Source of the DNA: Xanthomonas campestris pv. phormiicola
GTDB taxonomy: Bacteria; Pseudomonadota; Gammaproteobacteria; Xanthomonadales; Xanthomonadaceae
Direction of reading: 5' to 3'
Length of the DNA stretch: 64,000 bases
Assembly: GCA_025666215.1 (NCBI GenBank)
Contig: CP102593.1
Coordinates: 2,865,001-2,929,000 of the forward strand
Of the stretch, positions 11,079 to 21,017 are shown piece by piece. Under the pieces are notes generated by a model that searched no databases, was not told the origin of the DNA, and worked only from the letters and a program-made list of their open reading frames with translations. Both the position numbers and the translations under genes were made by a program. Every line of letters starts with the position of its first letter. The stretch's first letter is position 1.

Positions 11079-13784
11079 ATGAAAAAATTCAGCCATCTGT
11101 CGGTCGGCACCAAGCTGTCGGCCCTGCTCACCATCCCTGTCAGCGCCGCGCTGGTGTTGCTGGCCACCCTGATCTATCGCCAATCCGACGCCAGCCATGA
11201 AGCCCAGGTCCTCAAGGAAATCGAGTCGGCCACCACGCTGATGAAGCAGTCGGTGGCGATGTACGACCGGGTGCTGAGCGAGGAAACCGATCGGATGGCG
11301 CAGATGTTCGCGACCATGTTGCCCGCCGGCGCGCCGCAGCTGGAGCCGGCCAAGACGGTGCAGATCGGCGACGTACAGACGCCGACACTGCGCCTCGGCC
11401 AGCATGTGCTGAATCTGGATTTCGCCTCGGTGGACCACTTCGCCGCGGCCAGCGGCGGCGTGGCGACCGTGTTCGCGCGCAATGGCGACGACCTGGTCCG
11501 GGTCGCGACCTCGCTGCACGACCAGTCCGGCGCGCGCGTGGTCGGCACCGTGCTGGACCATGCGCATCCCGCCTATGCGCTGCTGCTGCAGAACAAGCCC
11601 TACACCGGGCCGGCACATCTGTTCGGCAACGACTACATGACCCATTACCAGCCGCTGCACGACGCGCAGGGCAACCTGATCGGCGCGCTGTTCGTCGGCC
11701 GCAACTACACCCAGGGCCTGGCCGCGCTGCAGGAACGCCTGCGCAGCACGCGCATCGGCGAAGACGGCCACTTCATCGCCGTGGACATGCACCCGGCGCG
11801 GCGCGGGCAACTGCTCGCGCACCCGGTCTCCAAGGCCGCCAACGTGGAGGCGCTGGTGGTGGAAGCGGACAAGCCCTTGCTGCAGGCCTTGCTCGAGGGC
11901 AGGCAGGCCAGCGCCACGCTGCGGCTCAAGCGCGACGCGACCGCAGATGCGGCGGCCGAGCCGTTCCTGGTCACCGCGCAGGCCTACGCACCCTGGCAAT
12001 GGGTCCTGCTCGGCGTGCAGCCGCGCAGCGCCATCGACGCGCCGCTGCACGGCTTGATGCAAAGTATCCTGGTCTTCTCCGCACTGATGCTGGTCGGCTG
12101 CGCCGTGCTGGTGTTGGTGCTGACGCGACGCATGGTGTCGCGGCCGCTGGCGGTGGTCGAGCAGGTGGTCGGCGACATCGCCGGCGGCCGCCTGGACAGC
12201 CATATCGAGGTCGGCGACGGCCATGACGACGTGAGCCGGCTGCTGCTCGGCATGCGCCGCATGCGCGACGACCTGCGCGAACGGCTGCGCACCGAACGCG
12301 TGGTGGCCGCGGAGAACCTGCGCGTGCGCACCGCGCTGGACGATGTCAGCACCAACGTGATGATCGCCGATGCCGATCGCCGCATCGTCTACGTCAACCG
12401 CCCGCTGCTGCAGATGCTCGGCGACGTGCAGGAAGACCTGCGCCGGGACCTGCCGCAGTTCGACGCGCAGAACCTGATCGGCAACACGATCGACGTGTTC
12501 CATCGCCACCCCGAGCACCAGGCGCGCCTGCTGGCCGAGCTGACCACCACCTACCGCGCGCAGATCCGCGTCGGCGGCCACACCATGCGCCTGATCGTCA
12601 ATCCGGTGATCGACGGCGACGGCAACCGCCTTGGCTTCGTCGTCGAATGGGCCGACCGCACCGACGAGGTGAGCGTGGAAGAGGAAATCGCCGGCATCGT
12701 GCGTGGCGCAGTCGCCGGCGACCTGGGCGGACGCGTGCGCCTGGACAACAAGCAAGGCTTTCTGTTGCAACTGGCCGAACAGATCAATGCCTTGCTCGAA
12801 GCCAGCGCCTCGGGCCTGGGGCATATCCAGCACATGCTTCAGGCCCTGTCCGCAGGCGACCTGTCCACCCGCATCGACGCCGACCTGCAGGGCGTCTATG
12901 CCGACATGAAGGACCATGCCAACACCACCGCCGAGCAGTTGGCGACGATCGTGCGCCAGATCCAGGGCGCCTCGGATGCGATCAATACCGCCGCCAGCGA
13001 GATCGCCGCCGGCAACGACGACCTGTCGCGCCGCACCGAACAGCAGGCCGCCAGCCTTGAGGAAACCGCGGCCTCGATGGAAGAGTTGACCTCCACCGTG
13101 AAGCAGAACGCCGAACACGCCCGCCAGGCCAACCAGCTCGCGGTCGGCGCCGCCGCGGTCGCCTCGCAGGGCGGCGCGGTGGTCGGCCAGGTGGTGACCA
13201 CGATGAGCGGCATCGAGACCTCGTCGAAGAAGATCGCCGACATCATCTCGGTCATCGACGGCATCGCCTTCCAGACCAACATCCTGGCGCTCAATGCCGC
13301 GGTGGAAGCCGCACGCGCCGGCGAACAGGGCCGCGGTTTCGCCGTGGTCGCCAGCGAGGTGCGGACGCTGGCCCAACGCTCGGCCGGCGCGGCCAAGGAG
13401 ATCAAGGGCCTGATCGACGATTCGGTCGCGCGCGTCACCGCAGGCTCAGCCCTGGTCGACCGCGCCGGCCAGACCATGCAGGAGATCGTGTCCTCGGTGC
13501 AGCGCGTCACCGACATCATGGGCGAGATCTCCTCCGCCTCGCAGGAGCAGTCCGCCGGCATCGAGCAGGTCAACCAGACCGTCACCCAGATGGACGAGGC
13601 CACCCAGCAGAACGCTGCCCTGGTCGAGGAAGCCACCGCCAGCGCGCGTTCGATGGAAAGCCAGGCCGGCGAGCTGGCGCGGGCAGTCGCCTCGTTCACC
13701 CTGGACCAGCACGCGCCGGCCGCGGCAGGGAGCAAGGTCGCCGCCTTGCATCCAGGCTACAAAAAAGCCAGACACGGCCGATAG
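11079..13784 (+). CDS. Methyl-accepting chemotaxis protein MCP-5 (Cache sensor, PAS, no pentapeptide)
   Basis: About 901 residues from the ATG at 11079 (AGG-containing ribosome site). The frame is open further upstream, but the sigma-28 site at 11002-11028 and the position of TM1 favour this start. TM1 is near 13-34, followed by a large periplasmic Cache-type sensor (about 35-324, Cache_3-Cache_2-like, with the 'GALFVGRNY' and 'PWQWVLLGV' elements), TM2 near 325-347, HAMP, a PAS domain (about 410-520, '[14 protein letters not shown]'), a HAMP-like stretch, and MA with its tip near 725. The C-terminus 'KKARHGR' lacks the xWxxF tether. The signalling half closely matches MCP-1. The stop codon lies inside the sigma-28 -10 element of the next gene. 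Confidence 0.94.
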   Translation: MKKFSHLSVGTKLSALLTIPVSAALVLLATLIYRQSDASHEAQVLKEIESATTLMKQSVAMYDRVLSEETDRMAQMFATMLPAGAPQLEPAKTVQIGDVQTPTLRLGQHVLNLDFASVDHFAAASGGVATVFARNGDDLVRVATSLHDQSGARVVGTVLDHAHPAYALLLQNKPYTGPAHLFGNDYMTHYQPLHDAQGNLIGALFVGRNYTQGLAALQERLRSTRIGEDGHFIAVDMHPARRGQLLAHPVSKAANVEALVVEADKPLLQALLEGRQASATLRLKRDATADAAAEPFLVTAQAYAPWQWVLLGVQPRSAIDAPLHGLMQSILVFSALMLVGCAVLVLVLTRRMVSRPLAVVEQVVGDIAGGRLDSHIEVGDGHDDVSRLLLGMRRMRDDLRERLRTERVVAAENLRVRTALDDVSTNVMIADADRRIVYVNRPLLQMLGDVQEDLRRDLPQFDAQNLIGNTIDVFHRHPEHQARLLAELTTTYRAQIRVGGHTMRLIVNPVIDGDGNRLGFVVEWADRTDEVSVEEEIAGIVRGAVAGDLGGRVRLDNKQGFLLQLAEQINALLEASASGLGHIQHMLQALSAGDLSTRIDADLQGVYADMKDHANTTAEQLATIVRQIQGASDAINTAASEIAAGNDDLSRRTEQQAASLEETAASMEELTSTVKQNAEHARQANQLAVGAAAVASQGGAVVGQVVTTMSGIETSSKKIADIISVIDGIAFQTNILALNAAVEAARAGEQGRGFAVVASEVRTLAQRSAGAAKEIKGLIDDSVARVTAGSALVDRAGQTMQEIVSSVQRVTDIMGEISSASQEQSAGIEQVNQTVTQMDEATQQNAALVEEATASARSMESQAGELARAVASFTLDQHAPAAAGSKVAALHPGYKKARHGR
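13758..13784 (+). promoter_or_regulatory. Candidate sigma-28 (FliA) promoter for ycgR
   Basis: TACAAAAA, 11-base spacer, GCCGATAG (7 of 8 to the FliA -10). The final TAG of the -10 is the stop codon of MCP-5. ycgR is a FliA-class gene in E. coli, so the placement makes biological sense. Confidence 0.65.
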
Positions 13785-13842
13785 GATCGTGGGACGGGTG
13801 GAATACGCCGCCCCGCCCCAACCACCCTCCTATTGTCCACAC

Positions 13843-14625
13843 ATGGCCGAAGGCATTCCCAGCGACTCCCACGAACCGTCCGCGCACGAGGCGACGGAAC
13901 AGGACGACCGCTTCCTGCTGACCAACCCGCGCCAGATCCGGCAGCTGCTGCAGTCGCTGATCAACCAACGCTCGCAGGTCAGCGCGCATCTGGGCGGCCG
14001 CGACCAGTCGTTCTCGACCGCGCTGCTGGAACTGGACGAGGACAGCCTGCTGCTGGACCTGAGCGTCAACGAGGCCTGCAACCGCTCTGCCGAGCAGGCC
14101 GACTACCTGTTGTGCTTCGCACAGCTGGACAAGGTGCGCCTGCGCTTCCGCATCGCCGACCTGGAACGGGTCGAGAACGACGGCGTTCCCGGTTTCCGTG
14201 CCCCGCTGCCCGATTCGCTGTACTACCTGCAGCGCCGCGAGCACTTCCGGTTGGAAACGCCGATCACCGAATCGCCGATGTGCATGCTGCGGCTGGACGA
14301 CGCCAGCCCGCCCACCGAACTGGTGCTGCGCGTCATCGACATCAGCGGCGGCGGCCTGGCGGTGGCGCTGGTCCCCGGCCAGCCGCTGCCGGAGCAGCGC
14401 CAGAGCTATCCGCACTGCGTGCTGCAGCTACCCGATGCCGACGCCATCAAGCTGACCCTGCAGGTCTGCAACATGTATCCGCACAAGCTGGCCAACGGCC
14501 AGGACACGCTGCGGGTGGGGCTGCGCTTCGCCGAGCTGCCGCGCGGCGCCGACGCGGCGATCCAGCGCTACATCTTCCGCATCGAGCGCCAGCGCAGCGC
14601 GCGCAAGAGCGGCGTGCTGTCCTGA
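13843..14625 (+). CDS. ycgR: YcgR-type flagellar brake protein (YcgR-N and PilZ domains)
   Basis: About 260 residues. In E. coli YcgR binds c-di-GMP and slows the flagellar motor. The N-terminal half is a YcgR-like beta domain (about 20-130). The C-terminal PilZ domain shows the c-di-GMP-binding pair: an arginine motif RREHFR near residue 147 and DISGGG about 40 residues later (D-x-S-x-G). I chose the ATG at 13843. An upstream in-frame GTG at 13789 lies at the predicted sigma-28 transcript start and is less likely, although it has a slightly better purine stretch. Its place between MCP-5 and cheW links c-di-GMP to motility, in line with the c-di-GMP enzymes downstream. Confidence 0.88.
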   Translation: MAEGIPSDSHEPSAHEATEQDDRFLLTNPRQIRQLLQSLINQRSQVSAHLGGRDQSFSTALLELDEDSLLLDLSVNEACNRSAEQADYLLCFAQLDKVRLRFRIADLERVENDGVPGFRAPLPDSLYYLQRREHFRLETPITESPMCMLRLDDASPPTELVLRVIDISGGGLAVALVPGQPLPEQRQSYPHCVLQLPDADAIKLTLQVCNMYPHKLANGQDTLRVGLRFAELPRGADAAIQRYIFRIERQRSARKSGVLS

Positions 14626-14724
14626 AGAGCGCCCCGACCGCACACGGCAAACCCGGTGGGAGCGGCTCCAGGCCATGTCGCCCGCATCGCATGCACCAGG
14701 CCGGCCGGACGCTTGCAGGCCCGC

Positions 14725-14751
14725 TAAAGTTCTGCCCCACCACGCCGATCT
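14725..14751 (+). promoter_or_regulatory. Candidate sigma-28 (FliA) promoter for cheW
   Basis: TAAAGTTC (7 of 8 to the FliA -35 consensus), 11-base spacer, GCCGATCT (6 of 8). The predicted transcript start is about 60 bases before the cheW ATG. Confidence 0.7.
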
Positions 14752-14818
14752 AGTCCATGAGCCAAGCTTCCCCATTCCCGCCATCCCTCCGCAATCCCGT
14801 GCGCACCAGGAGCACACG

Positions 14819-15310
14819 ATGAACGACAAGAACACCTCTGCCTCCGGTGCCACCGGCGGCGAATTCCTCAGCTTCACCCTCGGCGAAGAGCATTACGGCG
14901 TCGATATCCTGAAAGTGCAGGAAATCCGTGGCTACGACTCGGTCACCCGGGTTCCGGACGCCCCGGAGTACATCAAGGGCGTGATCAACCTGCGCGGCAC
15001 CATCGTGCCGGTGATCGACCTGCGCCTGAAGCTGCGCCTGAAGGAAGCGCGCTACGACGCCTTCACGGTGATGATCGTGCTCAACGTCGAGGACCGCGTG
15101 GTCGGCATCGTCGTGGACAGCGTCTCCGACGTGATCCCGTTGAACGAGGACCAGATCCGGCCGACGCCCGAATTCGGTGCCGCGGTGGACACCCGCTTCA
15201 TCTCCGGCATCGGCACCCAGGACGACAAGATGCTGATCCTGCTGGACATCGAGACCCTGCTCGACAGCGCCGACCTGAGCCAGCACGCGCACGTCGACGA
15301 AGCCGCCTGA
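14819..15310 (+). CDS. cheW: CheW chemotaxis coupling protein
   Basis: 163-residue adaptor that couples MCP tips to the CheA kinase. It is a single CheW domain with typical elements: 'FLSFTLGEEHYGVDILKVQE', 'VPDAPEYIKGVINLRG', 'PVIDL' and 'DKMLILLDIE'. The start is ATG with a strong AGGAG site at 14808-14812. It has its own sigma-28-like promoter and an intrinsic terminator, so it is probably monocistronic. No cheA or cheY is present in the window, so its kinase partner is encoded elsewhere. Confidence 0.97.
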   Translation: MNDKNTSASGATGGEFLSFTLGEEHYGVDILKVQEIRGYDSVTRVPDAPEYIKGVINLRGTIVPVIDLRLKLRLKEARYDAFTVMIVLNVEDRVVGIVVDSVSDVIPLNEDQIRPTPEFGAAVDTRFISGIGTQDDKMLILLDIETLLDSADLSQHAHVDEAA

Positions 15311-15344
15311 GCCGCTCGCGCCGCGGTTGCGCACGCAATTCCCG

Positions 15345-15370
15345 ACCCGCCGTCCATTGGCGGGTTTTTT
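15345..15370 (+). terminator. Intrinsic terminator after cheW
   Basis: ACCCGCC paired with GGCGGGT, 7-base loop, followed by a run of six T. Canonical rho-independent terminator. Confidence 0.88.
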
Positions 15371-15406
15371 CTTTCGGAAATGCGAACTGTTTATCACTTG
15401 CGCCGG

Positions 15407-15433
15407 TCAAGTTCGTCGTGACCACGCCGATAG
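15407..15433 (+). promoter_or_regulatory. Candidate sigma-28 (FliA) promoter for the exported protein
   Basis: TCAAGTTC, 11-base spacer, GCCGATAG (7 of 8 to the FliA -10). It lies about 65 bases before the start codon at 15499 and is one of the best-conserved sites in the island. Confidence 0.7.
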
Positions 15434-15498
15434 CTGATAGGTGGCCCGATCCAGCACCTGGGCCGACCCATTCGCCCACCCCTGAAGGAGTTCCCCCC

Positions 15499-15879
15499 AT
15501 GAAGCCGAGCTTTCCCCTGTTGCTGGTCCTGCTGCTTGCCGCCAGCCCGAGCGCCTTCGCCCAGTCGCAGCAGATGATCCCGCCGGAGATGGCGGCCCGC
15601 TTCGTCGGCAAGGACGGCATGGTCTGCGGCAAGGTCGAGAAGGCCAAGTACGCGCAGAACTCCGAAGGCGAGCCGACCTTCCTGTACATGGGCGGCATGT
15701 TCCCGCGCCACACCTTCTCCGCGCGCATCGCCGGCGCCGACCGCGGCAAGTTCGGCTTCGCGCCGGAAACCCTGGAAGGCAAGGACGTGTGCGTGATCGG
15801 CAAGATCGAACGCGACAGCTCGCGCGCCGAGATCCAGGTCAGCGCGCCGTCCAGCCTGAAGCTGGCCACGATCAAGTAA
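15499..15879 (+). CDS. Small exported protein, OB-fold-like, in the chemotaxis regulon
   Basis: 126 residues. The start is ATG with a strong AGGAG site at 15486-15490. A clear signal peptide (residues 1-22, hydrophobic LLLVLLLAA, cleavage likely after AFA) predicts a periplasmic product. The mature part holds two cysteines ('VCGKV' and 'VCVIGKI') spaced as in a small beta-barrel with the rhythm of an OB-fold ('CGKVEKAKY', 'GKDVCVIGKIE'). I do not recognise a named family. It is preceded by a sigma-28-like promoter and sits between cheW and MCP-6, which suggests a role tied to motility or to a receptor's periplasmic domain; that is inference from position only. Confidence 0.8.
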   Translation: MKPSFPLLLVLLLAASPSAFAQSQQMIPPEMAARFVGKDGMVCGKVEKAKYAQNSEGEPTFLYMGGMFPRHTFSARIAGADRGKFGFAPETLEGKDVCVIGKIERDSSRAEIQVSAPSSLKLATIK

Positions 15880-15886
15880 GACGGAG

Positions 15887-15939
15887 CGTCGCCACGCCGG
15901 AGCCCTCGCGCTTCCGGCATGGCGGCGCTTTTGTTTTTT
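15887..15939 (+). terminator. Intrinsic terminator between exported protein and MCP-6
   Basis: 14-base arms at 15887-15900 and 15914-15927 (one mismatch, one G-U pair), followed by a T-rich run TTTTGTTTTTT. It would limit read-through into MCP-6, whose ATG is 43 bases later. Confidence 0.75.
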
Positions 15940-15981
15940 GGGTGCTTCGTCGCCGTCGTCGAACCTAGGGGAAATGCGTTC

Positions 15982-18363
15982 ATGCAGTGGATAAAGAATC
16001 TAAAGCTGATGCCGAAGCTGATGCTGGCGTTCGGTCTCGTGCTCGCCATCATGCTGGTGCAGGGGCTGGTCGCCTACAACGGCCTGCGTTCGATCAACAA
16101 GGTGGCCGACAATGCCTCCAACCAGGTGGTGCCCAGCGTGCGCACCGGCGGCGAGATGCGCGGCATCCTCGGCGAATACCGTAGCGCGGCCTACCAGAGC
16201 CTGATCCGCAGCAGCGATGCGATCAAGAAGGAAGCGGAAACGCGCAAGGTCGCGCTGAAGAAGCGCATGGACGAAATCATCGCCAAGTATCCGCCGCTGA
16301 TCGGCACCCCGCAGGAACGGGCGATCTACGAGCGCACCGCGGCCGATTGGAAAAAGGTGGTCGCTTCCTACCAGTCGGTTGACGAGATGCTGCAGCTGGA
16401 GCTGCACGACGATGCGATCGACACCTTCACCGGCGAAACCCGCACCCTGCACAACAAGGTCGTGGCCGACGTGATCGAGCTGATCGCCGAGAACAATCGC
16501 CAGGCGCAGGCCGCAGCGGATGCCGCCAACAGCACCTACGGCAAGGCCTCGGCGACCTTGCTGGTCTGCCTGCTGATCGGTGTCGCCGGCGCGCTGGGCC
16601 TGGCCTGGCTGTTCGGGCGCGTGCTGGCCAGCAACGTGCGCGGCGCGGTCAAGATCGCCAACGAAGTCGCCGCCGGCAAGCTCGACGGGCACATCGACGC
16701 CAGCGGCAGGGACGAGATCGGCGAACTGATGCAGGCGCTCAAGCGCATGCAGCAGGATCTGCGCGAGCGCACCGAGCGCGACGCGGCGGTGGCGTCCGAG
16801 AACCTGCGCATCCGCACCGCGCTGGACAACTCCTCCACCGGCATGTTCATCGCCGACCTGGACTACACCATCGTCTACGCGAACCCGTCGATGCAGGGCA
16901 TCGTCGACAAGTACGCCGACCAGATCCACAAGGTCGCCCCGGCGTTCGACTCGAGCATGCCGCTGGTCGGCTCCTCGCTGTCGGTGCTGGAATACGGCAA
17001 TCAGATCGACACCCGCACCGTGGCCGCGATCGAGAAGCAGGGCGTGGCCGAACGCGAGATGGCCTACGGCCATGCCCGCATCGCCCAGATCGTCTCCAGC
17101 ATCCGCGACGCGCACGGCAGCCATGTCGGCTTCGTCTGCGAATCACGCGACCGCACCGTCGAGGCCCAGGTCGAAGAGGAAGTGGCCAAGATCGTGCAGG
17201 CCGCCGCCGCCGGCGACCTGTCCAGGCGCGTGGTCACCGACGGCAAGCAGGGCTTCTTCCTGCAGCTGGCGCAGCAGCTCAACGGCCTGCTGCAGGCCAA
17301 CGGCGACAGCATCGGCGAAGTCTCCAAGCTGCTGACCGCGTTGTCGCAGGGCGACCTCACCGCGCGCATGCACGGCGAGTTCCACGGCGTGTTCGCGACC
17401 ATGCGCGACGACGCCAATGCCACCGCCGAGCAGCTCGCCGCCATCGTCGGCCGCATCCAGACCGCCGCGGCCAGCATCAACGCCGCGGCCGGCGAGATCG
17501 CCGCCGGCAACGACGACCTGTCGCGCCGCACCGAGCAGCAGGCGGCGAACCTGGAAGAAACCGCCGCCTCGATGGAAGAACTGACCTCCACGGTCAAGCA
17601 GAACGCCGAGCATGCGCGCCAGGCCAACCAGCTCGCGGTCGGTGCGGCTGCAGTCGCCTCGCAAGGTGGCGACGTGGTCGGCCAGGTGGTGACCACCATG
17701 AGCGGCATCGAGACCTCCTCGAAGAAGATCGCCGACATCATCTCGGTCATCGACGGCATCGCCTTCCAGACCAACATCCTGGCGCTCAACGCCGCGGTGG
17801 AAGCCGCGCGCGCCGGCGAACAGGGCCGCGGCTTCGCCGTGGTCGCCTCGGAAGTGCGTACCCTCGCCCAGCGCTCGGCCAATGCGGCCAAGGAGATCAA
17901 GGGCCTGATCGACGCCTCGGTCGGCCAGGTCGCCAACGGCTCGGCGCTGGTGCGCCAGGCCGGCCAGACCATGACCGAGATCGTGTCCTCGGTGCAGCGC
18001 GTTACCGACATCATGAGCGAGATCGCGGCCGCGTCGCAGGAGCAGTCGTCCGGTATCGAGCAGGTCAACCAGACCGTCACCCAGATGGACGAGACCACCC
18101 AGCAGAACGCCGCGCTGGTGGAAGAAGCCACCGCTGCCGCACGCTCGATGGAAGAACAGGCCGGGCAGCTGACCGAAGCGGTCTCGATCTTCCGCGTGGA
18201 ACAGCCGCCGGCCAGCGCGCCGGTGCCGCGCCAGGCGCAGGTGCACTCGATCCGCACGGTGGCGAAGAAGCCGGCCGCCGCAGCGGCGAGCAAGCCGGCG
18301 CTGGCCACCCGCAGCAAGAAGTCCGTACCGGCCCTGGCCGACTCGGACTGGCAGGAGTTCTGA
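15982..18363 (+). CDS. Methyl-accepting chemotaxis protein MCP-6 (4HB sensor, PAS)
   Basis: 793 residues from the ATG at 15982, which has an AGGGGA site about 10 bases upstream. The frame opens earlier (15919), but that part overlaps the terminator. TM1 is near 11-32, followed by a four-helix-bundle MCP sensor (about 33-190), TM2 near 191-212, HAMP, a PAS domain (about 277-390, '[15 protein letters not shown]'), HAMP-like stretch, and MA with its tip near 588. The C-terminus is DWQEF, a full xWxxF CheR/CheB docking-type pentapeptide. Small differences from the paralogues near the tip ([24 protein letters not shown]) show it has escaped the homogenisation affecting the other copies. Confidence 0.95.
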   Translation: MQWIKNLKLMPKLMLAFGLVLAIMLVQGLVAYNGLRSINKVADNASNQVVPSVRTGGEMRGILGEYRSAAYQSLIRSSDAIKKEAETRKVALKKRMDEIIAKYPPLIGTPQERAIYERTAADWKKVVASYQSVDEMLQLELHDDAIDTFTGETRTLHNKVVADVIELIAENNRQAQAAADAANSTYGKASATLLVCLLIGVAGALGLAWLFGRVLASNVRGAVKIANEVAAGKLDGHIDASGRDEIGELMQALKRMQQDLRERTERDAAVASENLRIRTALDNSSTGMFIADLDYTIVYANPSMQGIVDKYADQIHKVAPAFDSSMPLVGSSLSVLEYGNQIDTRTVAAIEKQGVAEREMAYGHARIAQIVSSIRDAHGSHVGFVCESRDRTVEAQVEEEVAKIVQAAAAGDLSRRVVTDGKQGFFLQLAQQLNGLLQANGDSIGEVSKLLTALSQGDLTARMHGEFHGVFATMRDDANATAEQLAAIVGRIQTAAASINAAAGEIAAGNDDLSRRTEQQAANLEETAASMEELTSTVKQNAEHARQANQLAVGAAAVASQGGDVVGQVVTTMSGIETSSKKIADIISVIDGIAFQTNILALNAAVEAARAGEQGRGFAVVASEVRTLAQRSANAAKEIKGLIDASVGQVANGSALVRQAGQTMTEIVSSVQRVTDIMSEIAAASQEQSSGIEQVNQTVTQMDETTQQNAALVEEATAAARSMEEQAGQLTEAVSIFRVEQPPASAPVPRQAQVHSIRTVAKKPAAAAASKPALATRSKKSVPALADSDWQEF

Positions 18364-18397
18364 GCCGCCGGCAGTCGCCGCGTTCAGGCACTTCCCG

Positions 18398-18426
18398 ATC
18401 CCCGGCCCCGCGCCGGGGATTTTTTT
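18398..18426 (+). terminator. Intrinsic terminator after MCP-6
   Basis: ATCCCCGGC paired with GCCGGGGAT, 5-base loop, followed by seven T. Canonical rho-independent terminator. Confidence 0.9.
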
Positions 18427-18486
18427 GCCGGACGCATCGCGCGATGCCGGCCGCGCCGCCCGGTCCGGGCCGGTGCGAGGTTTGTC

Positions 18487-18513
18487 TCAACTTTGTGACC
18501 GCTGCGCCGTTAA
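18487..18513 (+). promoter_or_regulatory. Candidate sigma-28 (FliA) promoter for MCP-7
   Basis: TCAACTTT (6 of 8), 11-base spacer, GCCGTTAA (7 of 8), about 35 bases before the MCP-7 ATG. Confidence 0.7.
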
Positions 18514-18546
18514 GACTTTCGAGTATCGCTCGAAGGCGTCCATCCA

Positions 18547-20736
18547 ATGTCGTATCCGTCGCTCGTCGCACGCCTGTCGGATCTGCCGCTGCGTCGCAAG
18601 TTCGTCTGGCAAACCCTGCTGCTCGGCGGCGGCATCGTCCTGCTGGCGATCATTGCCGCGCGCATGCAGTACGTGGACATCCGCAACACCCGCGAGCAGG
18701 CGTTGAAGAGCCAGATCGAACTGGCGATCGGCGTGGTCCGGGCCTATGCGGCCAAGGTGGATGGCGGGCAGATGCCGCTGGCCGAGGCGCAGCGCACCGC
18801 GCTGGCCACGCTGGAATCGATGCGCGCCCGCGACGGCGTGGATTATTTCTACGTGCACGACATGCATCCGACCATGCTGATGCATCCGACCCGCCACGAC
18901 CTGGTCGGCAAGGACCTCGGCAACGTACTCAGCGCCGACGGCAAGCCGATCTTCCTCCAGTTCGCCGCAGCGGCGGCGGCCGGCGGCGGCTATGTGGACT
19001 ATCTGTGGCCCAAGCCCGGCAACGAGAAGCCGGTCGAGAAGGTGTCCTACAACGCGCCGTTCAAGCCCTGGAACTGGGTCATCGGCACCGGCGTGTACAT
19101 GGACGACGTGCAGGCGCAGGCGCTGCTGTTCACCGCGGTGATGACCGTGGCCGGCGGCGTGCTGGTGCTGATCACCTTCGGCATCAACTGGCTGATCGGC
19201 AGCTCGGTGCTGGTGCCGGTGTCGCGCACGCTGCAGGCGATCCGCGCCGTCTCCCGCGGCGACCTCAGCGTACGCATCGACAATCCCGGACGCGACGAGA
19301 CCGGGCAGATGCTGCGCGCCACCGGCGAGATGATCCAGATGCTGGAACGCTTCTCCAGCGAGACGGCGAAGATGGCGGTGCTGCACGCCGACAAGGACAT
19401 GTCGCACCGCATGCCGCAGGACTTCCCCGGCGTGTACGGCGAGCTCAGCAAAAGCATCAACACGATGATGTTCGAGCACCTGGACGCCATCGTCGATGCG
19501 ATCGCGGTGCTCAACGAATACGCCAACGGCGACCTGCGCCGCGATGCGCGGCGCCTGCCGGGCAGCCGCGCGGTGCTGCACGAATCGATGGACGCGGCCA
19601 AGGCCAGCCTGCTGGCGATCAATACCGAGATCAAGCGCCTGGCCGCCGCGGCCGCGGCCGGCGACTTCAGCGCACGCGGCGATGCGGCGCATTTCCAGCA
19701 CGATTTCAGGTTGATGGTGGAAGGCCTCAACGCGATGATGGCGGTCAGCGACCGCAACCTGGGCCAGCTGTCCGCCCTGCTGCAGGCCATCGCCGCCGGC
19801 GACCTGAGTGCGCGCATGCACGGCCAGTTCCACGGTGTGTTCGCCACGATGCGCGACGACGCCAACACCACCGCCGATCGACTGGCCGACATCGTCGGCC
19901 GCATCCAGGACGCGGCGCAGAACATCACGACCGCCACCACCGAGATCGCCGCCGGCAACGACGACCTGTCGCGGCGTACCGAGCAGCAGGCCGCCAGCCT
20001 GGAGGAAACCGCCGCCTCGATGGAGGAACTGACATCCACGGTCAAGCAGAATGCCGACCACGCCCGCCAGGCCAACCAGTTGGCGGTGGGCGCCGCGGCG
20101 GTCGCCGCGCAGGGCGGCGAGGTGGTCGGCCAGGTGGTGAGCACCATGAGCGGCATCGAGACCTCCTCCAGGAAAATCGCCGACATCATCTCGGTCATCG
20201 ACGGCATCGCCTTCCAGACCAATATCCTGGCCTTGAACGCCGCGGTGGAGGCGGCGCGTGCCGGCGAACAGGGCCGCGGCTTCGCCGTGGTCGCCAGCGA
20301 GGTGCGGACGCTGGCCCAGCGCTCGGCCGGCGCGGCCAAGGAGATCAAGCGCCTGATCGACGACTCGATCACTCGCGTCGCCGAAGGCTCGGCGCTGGTC
20401 GGCAAGGCCGGGCAGACCATGAGCGAGATCGTGTCCTCGGTGCAGCGCGTGACCGACATCATGGGCGAGATCTCCGCCGCCTCGCAGGAGCAGTCCGCCG
20501 GCATCGAACAGGTCAACCAGACCGTGACCCAGATGGACCAGGCCACCCAGCAGAACGCCGTCCTGGTCGAGGAAGCCGGCGCATCGGCACGGGCGCTGGA
20601 ACAACAGGCCGTGCAGCTGAGCGCAGCGGTGGCGGCGTTCACGCTCGACGCGGGGTCCCATGCTGCGCTGCCGCCGCGGATCGCGCCGCGCCCCGGCGGC
20701 GCAAGCGCGGCCCGTCCCAGCTCGGTCCAGGCATGA
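18547..20736 (+). CDS. Methyl-accepting chemotaxis protein MCP-7 (single Cache sensor)
   Basis: 729-residue chemoreceptor. TM1 is near 22-40, followed by a periplasmic single-Cache domain (about 45-190; '[10 protein letters not shown]', '[13 protein letters not shown]' and '[15 protein letters not shown]' are typical of sCache_2), TM2 near 193-215, HAMP, HAMP-like repeats shared with MCP-2, and MA with its tip near 551. The C-terminus ends '..RPSSVQA', so it has no xWxxF pentapeptide and should depend on other receptors for adaptation. sCache_2 domains often bind small organic acids or amines, but the ligand here is unknown. The start is ATG with a GAAGG stretch upstream. Confidence 0.95.
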   Translation: MSYPSLVARLSDLPLRRKFVWQTLLLGGGIVLLAIIAARMQYVDIRNTREQALKSQIELAIGVVRAYAAKVDGGQMPLAEAQRTALATLESMRARDGVDYFYVHDMHPTMLMHPTRHDLVGKDLGNVLSADGKPIFLQFAAAAAAGGGYVDYLWPKPGNEKPVEKVSYNAPFKPWNWVIGTGVYMDDVQAQALLFTAVMTVAGGVLVLITFGINWLIGSSVLVPVSRTLQAIRAVSRGDLSVRIDNPGRDETGQMLRATGEMIQMLERFSSETAKMAVLHADKDMSHRMPQDFPGVYGELSKSINTMMFEHLDAIVDAIAVLNEYANGDLRRDARRLPGSRAVLHESMDAAKASLLAINTEIKRLAAAAAAGDFSARGDAAHFQHDFRLMVEGLNAMMAVSDRNLGQLSALLQAIAAGDLSARMHGQFHGVFATMRDDANTTADRLADIVGRIQDAAQNITTATTEIAAGNDDLSRRTEQQAASLEETAASMEELTSTVKQNADHARQANQLAVGAAAVAAQGGEVVGQVVSTMSGIETSSRKIADIISVIDGIAFQTNILALNAAVEAARAGEQGRGFAVVASEVRTLAQRSAGAAKEIKRLIDDSITRVAEGSALVGKAGQTMSEIVSSVQRVTDIMGEISAASQEQSAGIEQVNQTVTQMDQATQQNAVLVEEAGASARALEQQAVQLSAAVAAFTLDAGSHAALPPRIAPRPGGASAARPSSVQA

Positions 20737-20988
20737 CGCATCGGGTTGCGATCGGCCGGCCGATTCACGTTCCGCGCGGCGTTGCCGATCGCCCGGTCCA
20801 GTGCCGGTGCCGCCAACCAGCCGCCCCGCGCAGACCGGCCGCGCATGCCGATGCCCGCGCTGCGCGGCGGACTCTCCTCTACCAGGCCTCGGCGGCGATG
20901 CCGGGACTTTCGCCCGCCAATTTCGAACTACCGCACATATCGCGCACCGGGCCCTCAAGAAACCCGGCGCGCGCGCGCTATCAATGTG

Positions 20989-21009
20989 CCCCCCTCCCCC
21001 CCCCCCCCC
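20989..21009 (+). repeat. C6-T-C14 homopolymeric tract before MCP-8
   Basis: Six C (20989-20994), one T, then fourteen C (20996-21009) end exactly where the AGGA ribosome site of MCP-8 begins, 8 bases before its ATG. A GC dinucleotide run (about 20967-20977) lies just upstream. Long homopolymers next to translation signals are classic slipped-strand phase-variation sites. Length error in sequencing is also possible. Confidence 0.9.
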
Positions 21010-21017
21010 AGGATCCA

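Noticed and set aside
13789..13842. GTG at 13789 as the ycgR start
   Set aside because: It coincides with the predicted sigma-28 transcript start, leaving no leader for ribosome binding.
18444..21017. A single open frame from 18444 to 23204 (over 1,580 codons) that includes MCP-8
   Set aside because: The first 2.5 kb runs through MCP-7 in another frame and encodes arginine- and glycine-rich sequence without domains. The ribosome site and TM1 place the MCP-8 start at 21018.
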